Translations under genes and position numbers: made by a program
The notes under the pieces: generated by a model
What the model saw: only the letters and a program-made list of their open reading frames with translations
Database searches by the model: none
What the model was told of the DNA's origin: nothing
In this document: in pieces, positions 39,913-64,000 of the stretch
Numbering within the stretch: position 1 is the stretch's first letter
How the letters are laid out: every line of letters starts with the position of its first letter
DNA from: Isochrysis galbana
Lineage: Eukaryota; Haptophyta; Isochrysidales; Isochrysidaceae
Direction of reading: 5' to 3'
NCBI GenBank assembly: GCA_018136815.1
Contig: CM030938.1
Span: 718,128 to 782,127, forward strand
Length of the DNA: 64,000 nucleotides

Positions 39913-41444
39913 ATGGCCGCCGCGCCGCCGCCGAATGGCGCGCCGCCGCCCCCGCCGCGGGCGGTCATCGAGGGCCCTAGCCAGGAGGCGAGTTCGACGT
40001 TGGAGCCATTCAGTCGGCAGAGGATCTGCTGGGGCTCCTTCGAGCGCAACACCGGCCAGTGGTGCCCCTTCAGCGAGCAGGATGAGATCGAGGCTGCCTT
40101 CCAGGCGGGAGAGGTGCGCCTCACGCTGCTCTGCCTTCCTCAATTCTCCCTCCCCGACCGCCTTACCCGAACCCCTCTCCCTCCCTTCCCCCCGCCCACC
40201 CCCTTTCCTCCCCACGGCGCGAAGACGAGGGCGAGGTGGCGGTGCGGTAGGAGGGGTAGGGGTCGGAAATGGGGAGGGCCGGTCTAATGGCAGACGGGGA
40301 GGAGGCGCTGTCTCGCGCCCGCGGCGAATCTCCTGCTGCGCTGGGCTTGGGTCATCAGGCTAACTTTCGTTGCTCTTCCGCTCCACTGCTCGCCAGAAAT
40401 CAATCTTCCTTCCGAATTGCTTCAACGCCACCGTCCACTTTACGCGGCCTCATTTCTTCCAAACTACGCCGGGGTTTGGCACCAAGCCACCTGGCTACCG
40501 TTCAGTTCTCCGCGGTGAAGTGGGTTCCATTGTGCGGCTGCATTACTGGAATAACTCCAAGGCCTTCAGAGTCGATCCACCCACGTAAGCTCTTCCTGCC
40601 TTTCGACCTCCGGCGACGCGCTGACCTGGCTCTCTCGGCCAGGCTAGGGGAAGAGGAGCGGCAGTTCCTTCCTGACCCTCCTGCTGCTCCCCACTAGCCC
40701 GTCAGCGTGCCCTGCCCAAGCCCGGCCCATCTTGCCGTTCTGCTCATGTTCCCTCACGGACACGTGCGGCATGCCCGTCCTTGCTCTGTTCTTCCCGTCA
40801 CACGCTATTTTGCGTGCTCTAACTACCTGGCGCTGTCCTCCGCGTGAAGGAATGAATTGCTTTCTTATGTGATGGACATCAAGATCGAGGCAGCAGCTGA
40901 ACCCGCAGCGACGGTGTGGCAATGGCTAGATCTGCTGCCGGCGCAACTTCCGAACGCAACCGAGGCCAATTGGCATGCATTTGCTCCTGACCACTCACAA
41001 CTCATTGAAAATGCGTCGATCCGTGGCGAACCGGCCACGGTGGTGGTAGGGCTTTCACAATACACGATCCAGGACTTTGATGGGTCCTATGCCACGCAAG
41101 TAAATACGCGTACAAATGGGAAAAGGATTGTGAGGCGGGCCACAAATGCCACGGGCATAATTGAGCCCCCAACGCCGGCCGACTTGGCGGAAGAAGCCTG
41201 CGGTTTGTGCACCGAGCGATTTCAAGAAACACCCCATTGGCCGGTGCATCGCACGCCCTGCCAGCACGCCTTTCATTATTCGTGCATACAGCACGTCCTC
41301 TGCATGGATAGCGATGCCGCACGGAAATGCCCCCTTTGCCGCGCGCCTCTCGAACGATCCGACTCCTACCGTAACTCCGCGATCTTCTCGTCTTCATACT
41401 CTCAACGGAACCCCTCCTCCTTCTCTGGTACCTTGGTCGGTTAG
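39913..41444 (+). CDS. WWE-domain RING-H2 E3 ubiquitin ligase candidate
   Basis: Three exons. Exon 1, 39913-40113, carries half a WWE-like domain (RICWGSFERNTGQWCPFSEQ, then IEAAFQAG) and ends at a GTGCGC donor. Exon 2 starts 40397 (CGCCAG acceptor) with KSIFLPNCFNATVHF and PPGYRSVLRGE, the second half; it ends at 40519 (GTGGGT, in phase) or 40584 (GTAAGC). Exon 3 (from about 40870) has a second, more typical WWE domain: WQWLDLL...WHAFAPDHSQLIENA...YTIQDFDG...RIVRRA. The RING-H2 follows: CGLC, CQHAFHYSC, then CPLC. WWE domains bind ADP-ribose units and often pair with RING ligases (RNF146/Deltex type). The exon 2-3 junction is tentative. Confidence 0.7.
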
Positions 41445-42539
41445 AAGGGTTGGTGTGAGCCTTGTTCTTCTTCTCCTTTTCGTGGCTGTTGCGAGGGTCG
41501 CCGAGGAGGTTACCGACCTCCAAGACCTTCAATGGCGCGCTGACGACACATAAGATGTTGGCCTTTCCACTACCCGCCTCTACCTGCCGATAGAGTTGAA
41601 CGACGAAGTGGGGGATGAAGACAATATGCGTGTCCACAGCACATTTGAGTTTGCGCACGATGGATACGTAATCAATTGGCGGTGTTGTCGACATGGGACA
41701 CAAACGACTACACAACTATACACGAGTGTCCGTCGAATGCACGACGATGTCTCTCTCGCAAGGTCTCGGCGGGTGGCCCGGTGGCGGCTGTTGCTGTGTG
41801 AAGGAGAAGTTAGCGCAGTACATCCCGCTTCCGATGGCGCCGATGCCCGTAATGGACGAAAATGAGTCCAGACGAAGGTGACCGGCCTACGATTCTTGTA
41901 CTCGGTGACTTCTCATCTTGTAGAGATTCTTGGGCGATCGTTGATGACTACTCGTCGGAAATATGTAAAGTCGTGCGTGAGAGGAGCTACCTCATACTTC
42001 TCCTTGAAAAAGTGGGACGAGCTCTCATGACCTACATACAGCCAACACTTTAGTGTGTGCACTGGGGCCCTGTCGCAACCGGTCTGCCACAACCCCAACG
42101 GCACGGGACCTAAAGTACCCCCACTCTGGGCGGATATTTGGAGCAACTTAGACTGCAGCATCATACATAACGTCTTCCGAGAAGACGGCATCACGGCCTA
42201 CACAAGCGACGAATGTGAACAATATTCAAGTAACAATGATAGTAGTACATGTATTCACTTTAAAGGTGAGTTCATAAACAGGGAGAACTTTTTAGACTCT
42301 TGGAACCCAATAGTAGACAACGCTGAAGGCGTCCGCCCGAGAAGCCCCACACATACAACACCAAGCCCATGACATAGGACCGACGCCAATCTCGACATCT
42401 CGACGCCTCGAAAGTGACATCACTAGCTAGTCATTAGACATACGCATCAATAGCGAGGGAGAATACTTCATCCTACAAAAAGGAGCGTGGCATGAAATCG
42501 AGCTATCGTCTATCATACCTTGGCGCGCCCATCATAGGT
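41445..42539. other. intergenic, no gene recognised
   Basis: Several ORFs under 110 codons, none with a clear domain. An ORF at 42055-42372 has ordinary amino-acid composition but no recognisable motif; it may be decayed body of the LINE-like relic that follows. Confidence 0.5.
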
Positions 42540-43380
42540 GACCGTATACTAACACCACCGTCACACCTAGACCCAATACCCCCGGCCAAATGGGGCAAAG
42601 GATACAAAAGGCCAAAATTCGCTTGGCAATCCCCCTCCTAGAAGAGCACTCACTAGAGCCGGAGCGACTCCCCTCGACAAGAGTGAAATGCAACATTTGA
42701 CCAAAGCCATCGTCAACCGATCGACTACAAACCGCAAACAAACCGGCCCCAAGGTATGGGAATCCAAGCTCCTTGTGAATTCCGAAACATGGACTCATAT
42801 AGCCCGGATATTCGCCTCGCCACTAGCCACCACACGCGCGGCGACACATATATGCACTTCCAGCAAATCACTCACCGCCGCATCGGTACTGCCAAGCGTT
42901 TCCCAGACCGGGACCCAAGATGTAGATTTTGCAAAATGGACAATAAATAAACCTCCCTACGCATAGGAGTATGCAGTATGCCCGGCCCGAGCAGACCCAA
43001 TCTTTGACACTATACACGATCTCACCAACCTCACACCCCGCAACAGCACCAACGACCGGACCGGCAAGCCGCTTAAGCAAAAGACAGGCTTTTCATTCTA
43101 CCCGATACCTCCGCCCCGCACTCAATATAAGTCGGGACCGAGACCGCCGGCCGCCGCCAGCCCGGTAGGCGTAGGAGGAAGGGGGAATAGATCACCGGGG
43201 AGGGGGCTCGGGCCACCGGACCATATGTGAGCCCTTTACCCCTATCTCCTTAGTATTAGTGCACGTGGTGAGTCGAGAGCGTCGCCTAATGGCGTGGGGG
43301 AAAGGGCCGGGGGAGTGGGCGCTGTAGAATGTTGCGTGAAAGTAGTGGTTCTAGAGCTGCGTGCGCGGTAAGAAAATTAA
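42540..43380 (+). pseudogene. decayed family A element, ORF C-terminus and 3' tail
   Basis: Frame-shifted coding remains match the long element's C-terminus: KVWESKLLVNSETWTHIARIF (compare WGKRLDITKENWKHIAKLY), ITHRRIGTAKRF (compare VTHRRIGTRNRF), CRFCKMDNK (compare CRLCNRYQE). They are followed by 43180-43380, which matches the 3' tail of the short elements (CCGGACCATAT, GTGCACG...GTCGCCTAATGGCG, GCGCGGTAAGA). It links the coding region and the short-element tail in one molecule. Confidence 0.75.
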
Positions 43381-43694
43381 AAAAATATGGCATGCAGGCC
43401 CAGCACACACCACTGACCCAAACCCTCCCAAGTAGGCACGCCTGGATCGCACGCCCTTGCCCTCACCGGCCAACGCCGACTGGCCCGGTTCTTAACGAAA
43501 TTCTCCCGTCCCCTACACAATCCGTTGGTCGTCTGCATCATGTGTGATTCTTCTTCGTTCCGTCCGAGAATGTCTCTCCTCACCGCCCGGTCCCTCGTCC
43601 TCCTCGTCCCTCGCTTAGTAAAGAACCCAGTAACTCAGACACATTGTGCGCCATGTGCCACTAGAGTAGAGGTCTTACTCGAGGTGAGGTTGAT

Positions 43695-57258
<13,564 letters not shown>

Positions 57259-57377
57259 CCGCACCAGCGAGGACGCCGCGCCGCGCCGCGCCGCCCTCGC
57301 CACCCGTCCCGTCCATTCACAGCTCGCGCGTTGACGGTGATGTGATGAATAGATAGGTTAGTCTTGTAGAGAACTAG

Positions 57378-57905
57378 CTACACTTAGTTCAGCAAGGGCG
57401 GGGCAGCGGGGCACGAGATCCCCCCTCCCGCCCTCTCTCTCTCTCTCCACTCCCTCCTAGATCGGAGGAAGGAACCACCCCACCCACCTGCCATGCCACT
57501 TGGCAGGCAGGGCCAGACTGTATTGTAACTGCACTGCCAATCCCAATCCCCAATCCTATTTTTACCTATTGTTAGCTTTTCGCTTTTCTACCTTCTACCT
57601 TCAAGTATCTAACCTCTAACTCGAACTACGAGAAATATTGCTAGTGCTAGGGCGGTCAACAGGTCAAACGGATCAAAACAGGGCTTTTCCTTAACTAGTA
57701 GTACTTTTCACTACATCCATTATGGATACGTCCAATGGATGTATCTCTTTATCCTTATACTGAGGTCTCATGCCTCATGCACTGGGGTGCATCCCACATG
57801 CAGCTGATGGTGGTGGTGGGGCGAGGGACCAGGGGAGTAGGGGTGTAGAACGCTTGCGTGAGCGCATAGTGGGTCCAGTCGCGTGCGCGGCGAGAATATT
57901 GTGAA
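57378..57905 (+). mobile_element. family A retroposon copy, diverged
   Basis: 5' sequence GCTACACTTAGTTCAGCAAG, GGGGCACGAGATCCCCCCTC, and a 3' end with GGGGTGTAGAACGCTTGCGTGAG, GGTCCAGTCGCGTGCGCGGC, GAGAATATTGTG, matching the tail of 6718-7466. The middle is shortened. It lies just upstream of the VPS13 start, in the spacer to the carotenoid isomerase gene. 57906-58319 shows nothing further. Confidence 0.65.
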
Positions 57906-58319
57906 ACTTAATTTCGGCGAATCCTCGGGAATTGCGAGTCTGCTTTCACCGCTCTCCAAGCATCAGTGGGTTGCGTACGATTGGTGCCACGTGTGTGCCT
58001 ATTGCATGGGGTCAAGGGCAGGGTCTCGGCTCCCAGACCTAGGTGTTAACGTCATCGGCGGGTCTCGCTCGAGGATGATACCAATTCGATGCCAATAGGG
58101 TGGAGAGCCGGTATCAGTATCTAGGAGTCCCGTCATAGATGATGACGCAAATGAAGCGGATTCTACAGCGTATGAAGAGCAAATCCACAACTCGCCATGC
58201 CGCTGCCCTGCGTTCAATGTCCCTAGGACGGCCCCACGCACAGATCTTTGGCCGAGGGCGGACAATTACTGAGTGGGGAATGACAATTTTGACACGCTCG
58301 CTAGTAAACGGAGCTCTAA

Positions 58320-60555
58320 TCACAGCCGAATCCGATCGAGCATCGCCCAGTGTTCGAGAGGGCTCACTAGCGAGTTTGCGGCGATGAGCCCCGATGCCGC
58401 AACTGCCGGCATACCGATGCCCGGAAACGTACTATCACCTACGCACAAAAAGCCTGGTAGAGCGGTGCGTTGGCCTGGAAGTTGTCCCTGTCCCGCGGGG
58501 ACAAAGGGGCCGTAAGAACCTCCATCACGGCGTAGGAATCGTTCATGGGTGAGAGGCGTTGCTTCAAGCTTTATTTTCACCCGCGAACGAACATCCGGGA
58601 TTTGCCTGCGATGTTGTGACAAGCAACATCTCGAAAGTGAGCAGGAGAAGCGTCTTGTTCGCTCAAGCAGAGGAGGCAGAACCCTCAGAGTCAGAATACT
58701 ACTACTACTAGGTTTTGGGGCGCGGATACGATACGATGGCAGACAAAGGCCAGGCTTTAGGAGTGAGCAGTCAAAAGCTCCCTGCCGCCTTGATGGGCAT
58801 GCCGACGTGCTGTTCCCACTTATCTCGAGAAATGCACGCAAGCCGTGGACGCATTGCAGCTAGACAAGTCACCTTTCGATTGCGCGCCATAGCACCTCCA
58901 CAGCTTCCGCCTTCTTCTGCTTGTAGTCCGAGGAAGTGCGGTCGAGTCCGGCCCAGTTCTCATAAGGCTCCGTCGCCGGGACATACGCGTGGATGACGTG
59001 GCAACCTGAGCAAGTGGACAGGATAGGTCGTACTGGGCGTGGACAAGGTTGCTGTCTCACGCTTCGGGCCTCAAGCTGCGGAGCGGTCTGTCTCGGCCAC
59101 TCAGGGCTCCAGAGAATACACAAGAGACGGAGCTTCCGGACAGGCAACTTGCGGGCAATGAAGTCTGTTCCCATGGGCAAGGCAGCACGCCGTCCTAGTA
59201 GAGGCCTGCCTACCTTCCGGTGCGAGCGAAGGGTCGAGCATGCTGGCCATCGAAACGAGAACGGTGTTCCGCGGCGAGTCTACACCGACTTCCCAATCAC
59301 TGACGACGGCCCACTGCGCAGGAAATGCCTCCGAAGGCTCGGTGGGTAGGCCATATCCGTCGATGCCGACATGCAAATGGAGGAAGGACCCGCACCGCCC
59401 AACATTGCGCACGCGCTCTTCAAGCTCTGCGGCGAGCTCGGCAAGCTTTCCATCTGCAGTTTGGACTGCCTCCGAGTCATCACATCCCTCGCCTCGGGTG
59501 GAGGGAAAACTGGCCTTCACAAGTTTGAGGTTGCTCCACAGGTCTGCGTTGGAGACAACGGCTTGACGTGCTCGCACCACGGATCCTCCCTCAAGCTCGA
59601 CGCCGACCGCACGTCCACCTTCGACGACCAAGGACTTGACGTTTGCCCGTAGGCGCACCTCGGAGTCGGGTTGCTTGTTCACTCCCCGCACGAGTGCCTG
59701 CACAATTGAGGCGGTGCCTCCACGTGGGAAGTCGAGTTTGACTCCCGAACGGTAGAAATCGGAGAGCATGTAGGCCATCAGGGTCGTGGGCGCGTCCTTG
59801 ACTGTGGCCCCCTGTAGCAGGAAGCAAATCATGTCGAGCCAGTTCAAGATGAAAGGATCTGTCACACGCTCTTCCTCGAGGATTCGGGAGAAGGGCGCCT
59901 CCAAACGCGAGCCGCCAGCCAGAAGGACGCGAAGAAGTGCAGGGGCAAAGCGCACGCCCAATGTCAGGGCGGCCCAACCATCCATCCGGACAGCCGCGGA
60001 GGGCAAGTCGAAGATGGCGGTTCCCAGAGGTTCAACACGCGACATCAAGCGCGTCCACTGCTGGCGCGCGTCCGGCCCCCCATACAGGTCAAGCTTCCTC
60101 GCAAAGTCCTCCGCACCGACTGCCGCCGCAAAGTTGCCCTCGGGCAGATACGTGCCCCACCGGTCGTACGTGATCCACTCGGGCTCCTCGCCAATGATGT
60201 GGAAGACGTGTGCGAGTGGGTTGGGCGTCCTGCGCGGCGACAGTCCGGCGTAGAGCGAAGGGCCTGACTCGAAATGGAATCCGTTGACGCACCACTCGTG
60301 AGCAGCGCCGCCGGGCGCGTCGTGCGCCTCGCAGACGCAGACCGACTTGCCGTTGTGCGCGAGAAGCGCTGCGGCCGAGAGCCCGCCGATCCCGCTGCCG
60401 ATCACCACCACGTCAAACTCTCTCTTCAACTCTCTCTTTGAATCTCTTTCAAGCTCTCTCTCAAAGACTCTCTCGCGTAGGCAGGCGTGCGCCCGCGGCG
60501 GTACGACGGGACGACTGAGCGCGAGAGTGGCCACTGCCACGCTGGGTAGCAGCAT
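58320..60555 (-). CDS. carotenoid isomerase (CRTISO/phytoene-desaturase-like)
   Basis: Three exons: 59214-60555, 58873-59005 and 58320-58605; introns of 208 bp (GTAGGC...GCTCAG) and 267 bp (GTGACT...TCGCAG) join in phase, 586 residues. CRTISO enzymes convert poly-cis-lycopene to all-trans-lycopene in plastids. FAD-binding motif VVVIGSGIGGLSAAALLAHNG near residue 50 with CEAHDAPGGAA; FESGPSLYAGLS; TDPFILNWLDMICFLLQG; FPRGG; SMLDPSLAPEG; HAYVPATEPYENWAGLDR; TPLTHERFLRRDGGSYGP; C-terminal GFLCVGDSTFPGIGMPAVAASG, the second FAD contact. Length is normal. The N-terminal LLPSVAVATLALS followed by Ala/His/Ala resembles a signal peptide before a transit peptide, as for secondary plastids. An Arg/Glu-rich RERVFERELERDSKREL linker stems from a CTCTCTT-like DNA repeat. 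Confidence 0.88.
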
Positions 60556-60866
60556 CGATCTCTGCTCGTCCTCCCGAGGGGTAGAGGTGGTTCAAGGGGC
60601 GAGTGGGGGAGGGGTGGGGCGGGCTAAACAGAGGGGGGTTAGGAGGGGGGTGGGTAGGCTGGTTGGGTGGGTGGCGGGCGGAGGGAGGCAGGGACGGGGG
60701 GGAGGGGAGGGATGGAGTGGGCCACCGAGCCGACGACGGAAACGGCAGCCCCCGACGTCGGGCAGGAGAAGCAGAGGATATTTCCACGACGTTTACCTAC
60801 GCGAGCGAGGCGCGAGATCGTCCATCGTCCCCCTGAGAACTCTTTACTTGTAAACGGGCGTGTGAA

Positions 60867-61049
60867 CCTAGATGGGAAATACGTATTTACCGTATTTGGC
60901 CAGAGGCCAAATACATATGTATTTGGCTGTATTTGAAGCGCGTCCTGGGTTGTAGGCCTCGAATGTATTTGAAATGTATTTGACCGGAGGCCAAATACAT
61001 ATGTATTTGGCTATATTTGCAGGCCCCAGTGCCGTATTTCCCATCCAGG
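60867..61049. mobile_element. MITE with 8-bp target duplication, complete
   Basis: 183 bp with 17-bp terminal inverted repeats (CCTAGATGGGAAATACG against CCTGGATGGGAAATACG) and an exact 8-bp duplication CGTGTGAA at 60859-60866 and 61050-61057. Inside, a sub-palindromic unit GCCAAATACATATGTATTTG occurs twice. The 8-bp duplication suggests mobilisation by a hAT transposase. Related copies lie at 19889 and 34010. 61058-61640 beyond it shows no gene. Confidence 0.85.
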
Positions 61050-61654
61050 CGTGTGAATCACCGTGTGAATCACCTCCGTCGAAAACGGGCATGCACCGCG
61101 CCCGGTCTCGATTTGAAGTTGAGCTCTTTATTAAGCCCTTTCCGACTTTAGCGTCTTTCCTCATCGTCAATATTTGGGGTTACGTTTTGGTTGTGGGGGC
61201 CCAAGGGGAAGGTCTGTGTCGAGTCGAGCGGAGCCGGAGGGCCCTGAGCCACTCCGTCGCGAGCGGCACCGGCGGCTAGCGCGGCGCTTTGGCCCTCCTC
61301 CCCGCCGGGAGTCGGGTGAATGAAATTCTGGACTGGGTCGGGCAACCCCATTTGGGTGTCTGGATTGGGGACGAACGGCGAACGAAGGGCGGTGGGGCGG
61401 TGAGGCGCTCCTAGCGGCCCTAGTGTGTTGGGTTGTAAGAGATTGTTAGACCTACAAAGAAATCTTCCCTCAGGGAGGGAGCCTAGGCTGCTAGAGTGCA
61501 GCGACGCAGCGAACAACGACGGACAACGAACCTGAGAACAACAGGATACACCAACTCACGAACACACCGGAATCATTCACCCAAACCAAGCAAATTATCA
61601 AGCAACCGCGACCCCAAATCACCGATAACCCAAACACGTCGCGAGAGACGGAGA

Positions 61655-62120
61655 GAGAGGTGAGGGAGGCGGCGGTGAGGGAGGCGGCGGTGAGGGAGGC
61701 GGCGGTGAGGGAGGCGGAGGCGAGGGCGGCGGTGGTGAAGGCGGTGGCGGGGAGGGCGGTGGCGGTGAAGGCGGTGGCGAGGAGGGAGGCGGGGGAGAAG
61801 GCGGCGGCGGTGAGGGAGGCGGTGGTGATGGTGGTGGCGGAGACGGCGGCGGTGGTGAGGGTGGCGGAGGCGGAGGTGAGGGAGGCGGCGGTGATGGAGG
61901 CGGCGGTGAGGGAGGCGGCGGTGAAGGCGGTGGCGGCGAGGGAGGCGGTGGTGACGGCGGCGGCGGCGAAGGCGGCGGCAGTGAAGGCGGCGAAGGCAGC
62001 GTTGGCGAGGGAGGCGGCGGCGAAGGCGGCAGTGGCGAGGGAGGCGGCGGTGAAGGCGGTGGCGGTGAGGGAGGCGGCGGTGAGGGCGGTGGAGGCGACG
62101 GTGGCGGAGGGGCGTCGATC
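61655..62120 (+). repeat. GGAGGCGGCGGTGAG minisatellite
   Basis: About 465 bp of 9- to 15-bp units built from GAGGGAGGCGGCGGT and GAAGGCGGTGGCG. All frames are open for long stretches; I treat these as non-coding. Confidence 0.9.
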
Positions 62121-62344
62121 TATTTAAGGTGGCCGGAAGAATAAGAATAAGTTTCTGATACCCGGATATTCCGAATATCTGGCATAACTGGCATGTCTGC
62201 CCCACTATCAGTATCTATCTGGATATTCCTAATGAGCTCCAGAGGTATCCGGATACTATCTGGATACCAAATCTGAACTCCAACCAGATATCCAGATTGC
62301 TCAAATCAAACCTGTTACGGGTCTTAGTTTACTGATAGTTCGGC

Positions 62345-63070
62345 GTAGCTAGTAGATAGCAGAATAAAGTAGCTCGTAGGAGGAGTGAGTGAGGAGTAGC
62401 TAGTAGAAAGTAGAAAGTAGCTCGTAGGAGGAGTAGCTAGTAGAAAGTAGCTCGTATTAGGAGGAGTAGCTAGTTAGTAGAAAGTAGCTCGTGGGAGGCG
62501 TAGCTAGTAGATAGAATAAAGTAGCTCGTAGGAGGAGTAGCTAGTAGAAAGTAGCTCGTAGGAGGAGTAGCTAGTTAGTAGAAAGTAGCTCGTGGGAGGC
62601 GTAGCTAGAGTAGTAGATAGAATAAAGTAGCTCGTAGGAGGAGTAGCTAGTAGAAAGTAGCTCGTAGGAGGAGTAGCTAGTTAGTAGAAAGTAGCTCGTG
62701 GGAGGCGTAGCTAGAGTAGTAGATAGAATAAAGTAGCTCGTAGGAGGAGTAGCTAGTAGAAAGTAGCTCGTAGGAGGAGTAGGAGTAGCTAGTTAGTAGA
62801 AAGTAGCTCGTGGGAGGCGTAGCTAGTAGATAGAATAAAGTAGCTCGTAGGAGGAGTAGCTAGTAGAAAGTAGCTCGTAGGAGGAGTAGCTAGTTAGTAG
62901 AAAGTAGCTCGTGGGAGGCGTAGCTAGAGTAGTAGATAGAATAAAGTAGCTCGTAGGAGGAGTAGCTAGTAGAAAGTAGCTCGTAGGAGGAGTAGCTAGT
63001 TAGTAGAAAGCTAGAGCAGTAGATAGAATAAAGTAGCTCGTAGGAGGAGTAGCTAGTTAAAAATAGCTCG
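62345..63070 (+). repeat. minisatellite of about 105 bp with nested sub-repeats
   Basis: Higher-order unit of roughly 105 bp marked by AGATAGAATAAAGTAGCTCG at about 62510, 62616, 62722, 62827, 62934 and 63020. Within it are three variants of GTAGCTCGTAGGAGGAGTAG plus CTAGT(TAGT)AGAAA. Densely supplied with TAG on the plus strand, so clearly non-coding. Confidence 0.9.
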
Positions 63071-63150
63071 TAGAAGCGCGGAGCCGTCGCCCCCCCCCGC
63101 GCGCGGTGGAGGTTTTGACCGGGTGAGACTCAGGCACGTCGTCCCCCCGC

Positions 63151-63395
63151 CCCTCTCTCTCTCTCTCCCTCTCCCCCTCTCTCTCCCTCGATCTCTCTCT
63201 CTCTCTCTCTCCTCTCTTTTCTCTCTCTCTCTCTCTTTTTCCCTCTCTCTCTCTCTCTCTCCCTCTCTCTCTATCTCTCTCCCTCCCTCCTCTCTCTCTT
63301 CTCTCTCTCTTCTCTCTCTCTCTCTCTCTTCTCTCTCTTTTCTCTCTCTCTCTCTCTCTCTCTTCTCTCCCTCTCCCTCTCCCTCTCTCTCCCCA
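63151..63395 (+). promoter_or_regulatory. polypyrimidine tract upstream of RPS18
   Basis: About 245 bp of CTCTCT with occasional T runs, then C-rich sequence with a C run at 63485-63500. It ends 120-230 bp before the RPS18 start. It could be a promoter or 5' UTR element, since ribosomal-protein genes often have pyrimidine-rich starts, or simply microsatellite. No TATA box is seen. Confidence 0.4.
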
Positions 63396-63620
63396 CCCAC
63401 GGCCGTGGCCACCCCCCCACCCCGCGCTGGTGTGTGCGCCACGCACCCCCTCCTCCCTCCCCCCCCCTCCCCTTCCGCCCCCCTCCCCCCCCCCCCCCCC
63501 GGTCCTCCCCGTCCCCGCGCTGCTCGCACTCGCACTCCGGCCTGAGCGCACGCGCACGCGCGCGCGAGGACTTCGGCTCGTGAGGCCGCTCCGCACACAC
63601 CACAGGACACTCGGCCAGCC

Positions 63621-64000
63621 ATGGGCTCGCTCATCATGAACGAGTCCAACTTCCAGCACATTCTGCGTGTCCTCAACACCAACCTGGATGGAAAGGTCAA
63701 GGTCATGTTTGCGCTCACCTCGATCAAGGGTGTGGGACGACGCTTCTCAAACATCTGCTGCAAGAAGGCCGAGGTCGACCTTACCAAGCGGTGCGCGCCT
63801 TGCCCAGGCGGCTATACTCGCCACGCTAGGAGAAGCGCGGAGCGGGATGCCGGCAATCCGGTGACACATCCCCGGCTGCATTTGTCAGGGCGGGTGAGCT
63901 GACCGCCGAGGAGGTCGAGCGTCTCGTGACCATTGTGCAGAACCCCCGGCAATTCAAGGTGCCGGACTGGATGCTTAACCGGAAGAAGGACAACAAAGAT
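63621..64000 (+). CDS. RPS18: 40S ribosomal protein S18 (uS13), 5' part
   Basis: Exon 1 is 63621-63790 and exon 2 starts at 63889 and runs off the window; the 98-bp intron (GTGCGC...TGTCAG) joins in phase, giving [16 protein letters not shown]. The sequence is strongly conserved: [40 protein letters not shown], then [20 protein letters not shown]. uS13 sits in the head of the small subunit and contacts tRNA and the large subunit. About 94 of roughly 150 residues are present. The intron falls right after the helix-two-turn-helix segment. Confidence 0.95.

Noticed and set aside
61573-62205. Long ORFs (His/Arg/Leu- or Ala/Glu/Val-rich) over the GGC minisatellite
   Set aside because: Frame openness results from the 3-bp-multiple repeat. 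No start context and no non-repetitive flank.
62345-63070. CRISPR-like array
   Set aside because: The repeats are contiguous with nested sub-repeats and no unique spacers, in a eukaryotic genome. It is a minisatellite.

Overview
This is nuclear DNA from a eukaryote, most likely a unicellular alga with a secondary plastid. The evidence is: GT-AG introns of 65-373 bp, often with GTGCG/GTGTG/GTGGG donors; a cytosolic ribosomal protein gene (RPS18); a giant VPS13 gene; a carotenoid isomerase with a hydrophobic leader; exostosin and sulfotransferase genes; and abundant hAT and non-LTR retroelement debris. A haptophyte is my best guess from gene content and donor style, but this is a low-confidence inference. 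Sequence is GC-rich in genes, with long single-base runs and microsatellites between them. One 100-N scaffold gap lies at 6338-6437.

Layout. 1-9.9 kb is accessory DNA: an AT-richer islet with two small ORFs (1.5-2.6 kb), a complete non-autonomous hAT element (2629-3739), a mosaic inverted copy of material that also lies at 12.5-19.9 kb (4672-6007), the WD40 end of a gene cut by the gap, a decayed hAT transposase split by a retroposon (6438-7673), and another retroposon with intact target-site duplications (7732-8872). 9.9-19.9 kb holds a NACHT (STAND/NLR-like) gene that stops where its WD40 part should begin, an HNH-like zinc-domain gene, and a leucine-rich-repeat gene. 20-34 kb holds an unknown ORF, two sulfotransferases, an AP endonuclease and a GT47 exostosin-type glycosyltransferase. 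The two sulfotransferases and the glycosyltransferase could all act on extracellular polysaccharide. 34-43.4 kb is nested retroelements plus a WWE-RING ubiquitin-ligase gene. 43.7-57.3 kb is one VPS13 lipid-transfer gene on the minus strand with at least 14 exons and about 3,900 residues. 58.3-60.6 kb is a three-exon carotenoid isomerase. 61-63.6 kb is minisatellite and pyrimidine tracts, followed by the 5' end of RPS18 at the right edge.

The strongest novelty is (a) a retroelement family whose full-length-like and short members share both ends and make target duplications of about 17 bp, with nested insertions that can be dated relative to each other, and (b) a three-block inverted mosaic duplication that includes parts of the NLR-WD40, HNH-like and LRR genes. 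No exotic defence system or virus was identified. Two small ORFs near 1.5-2.4 kb remain unexplained.
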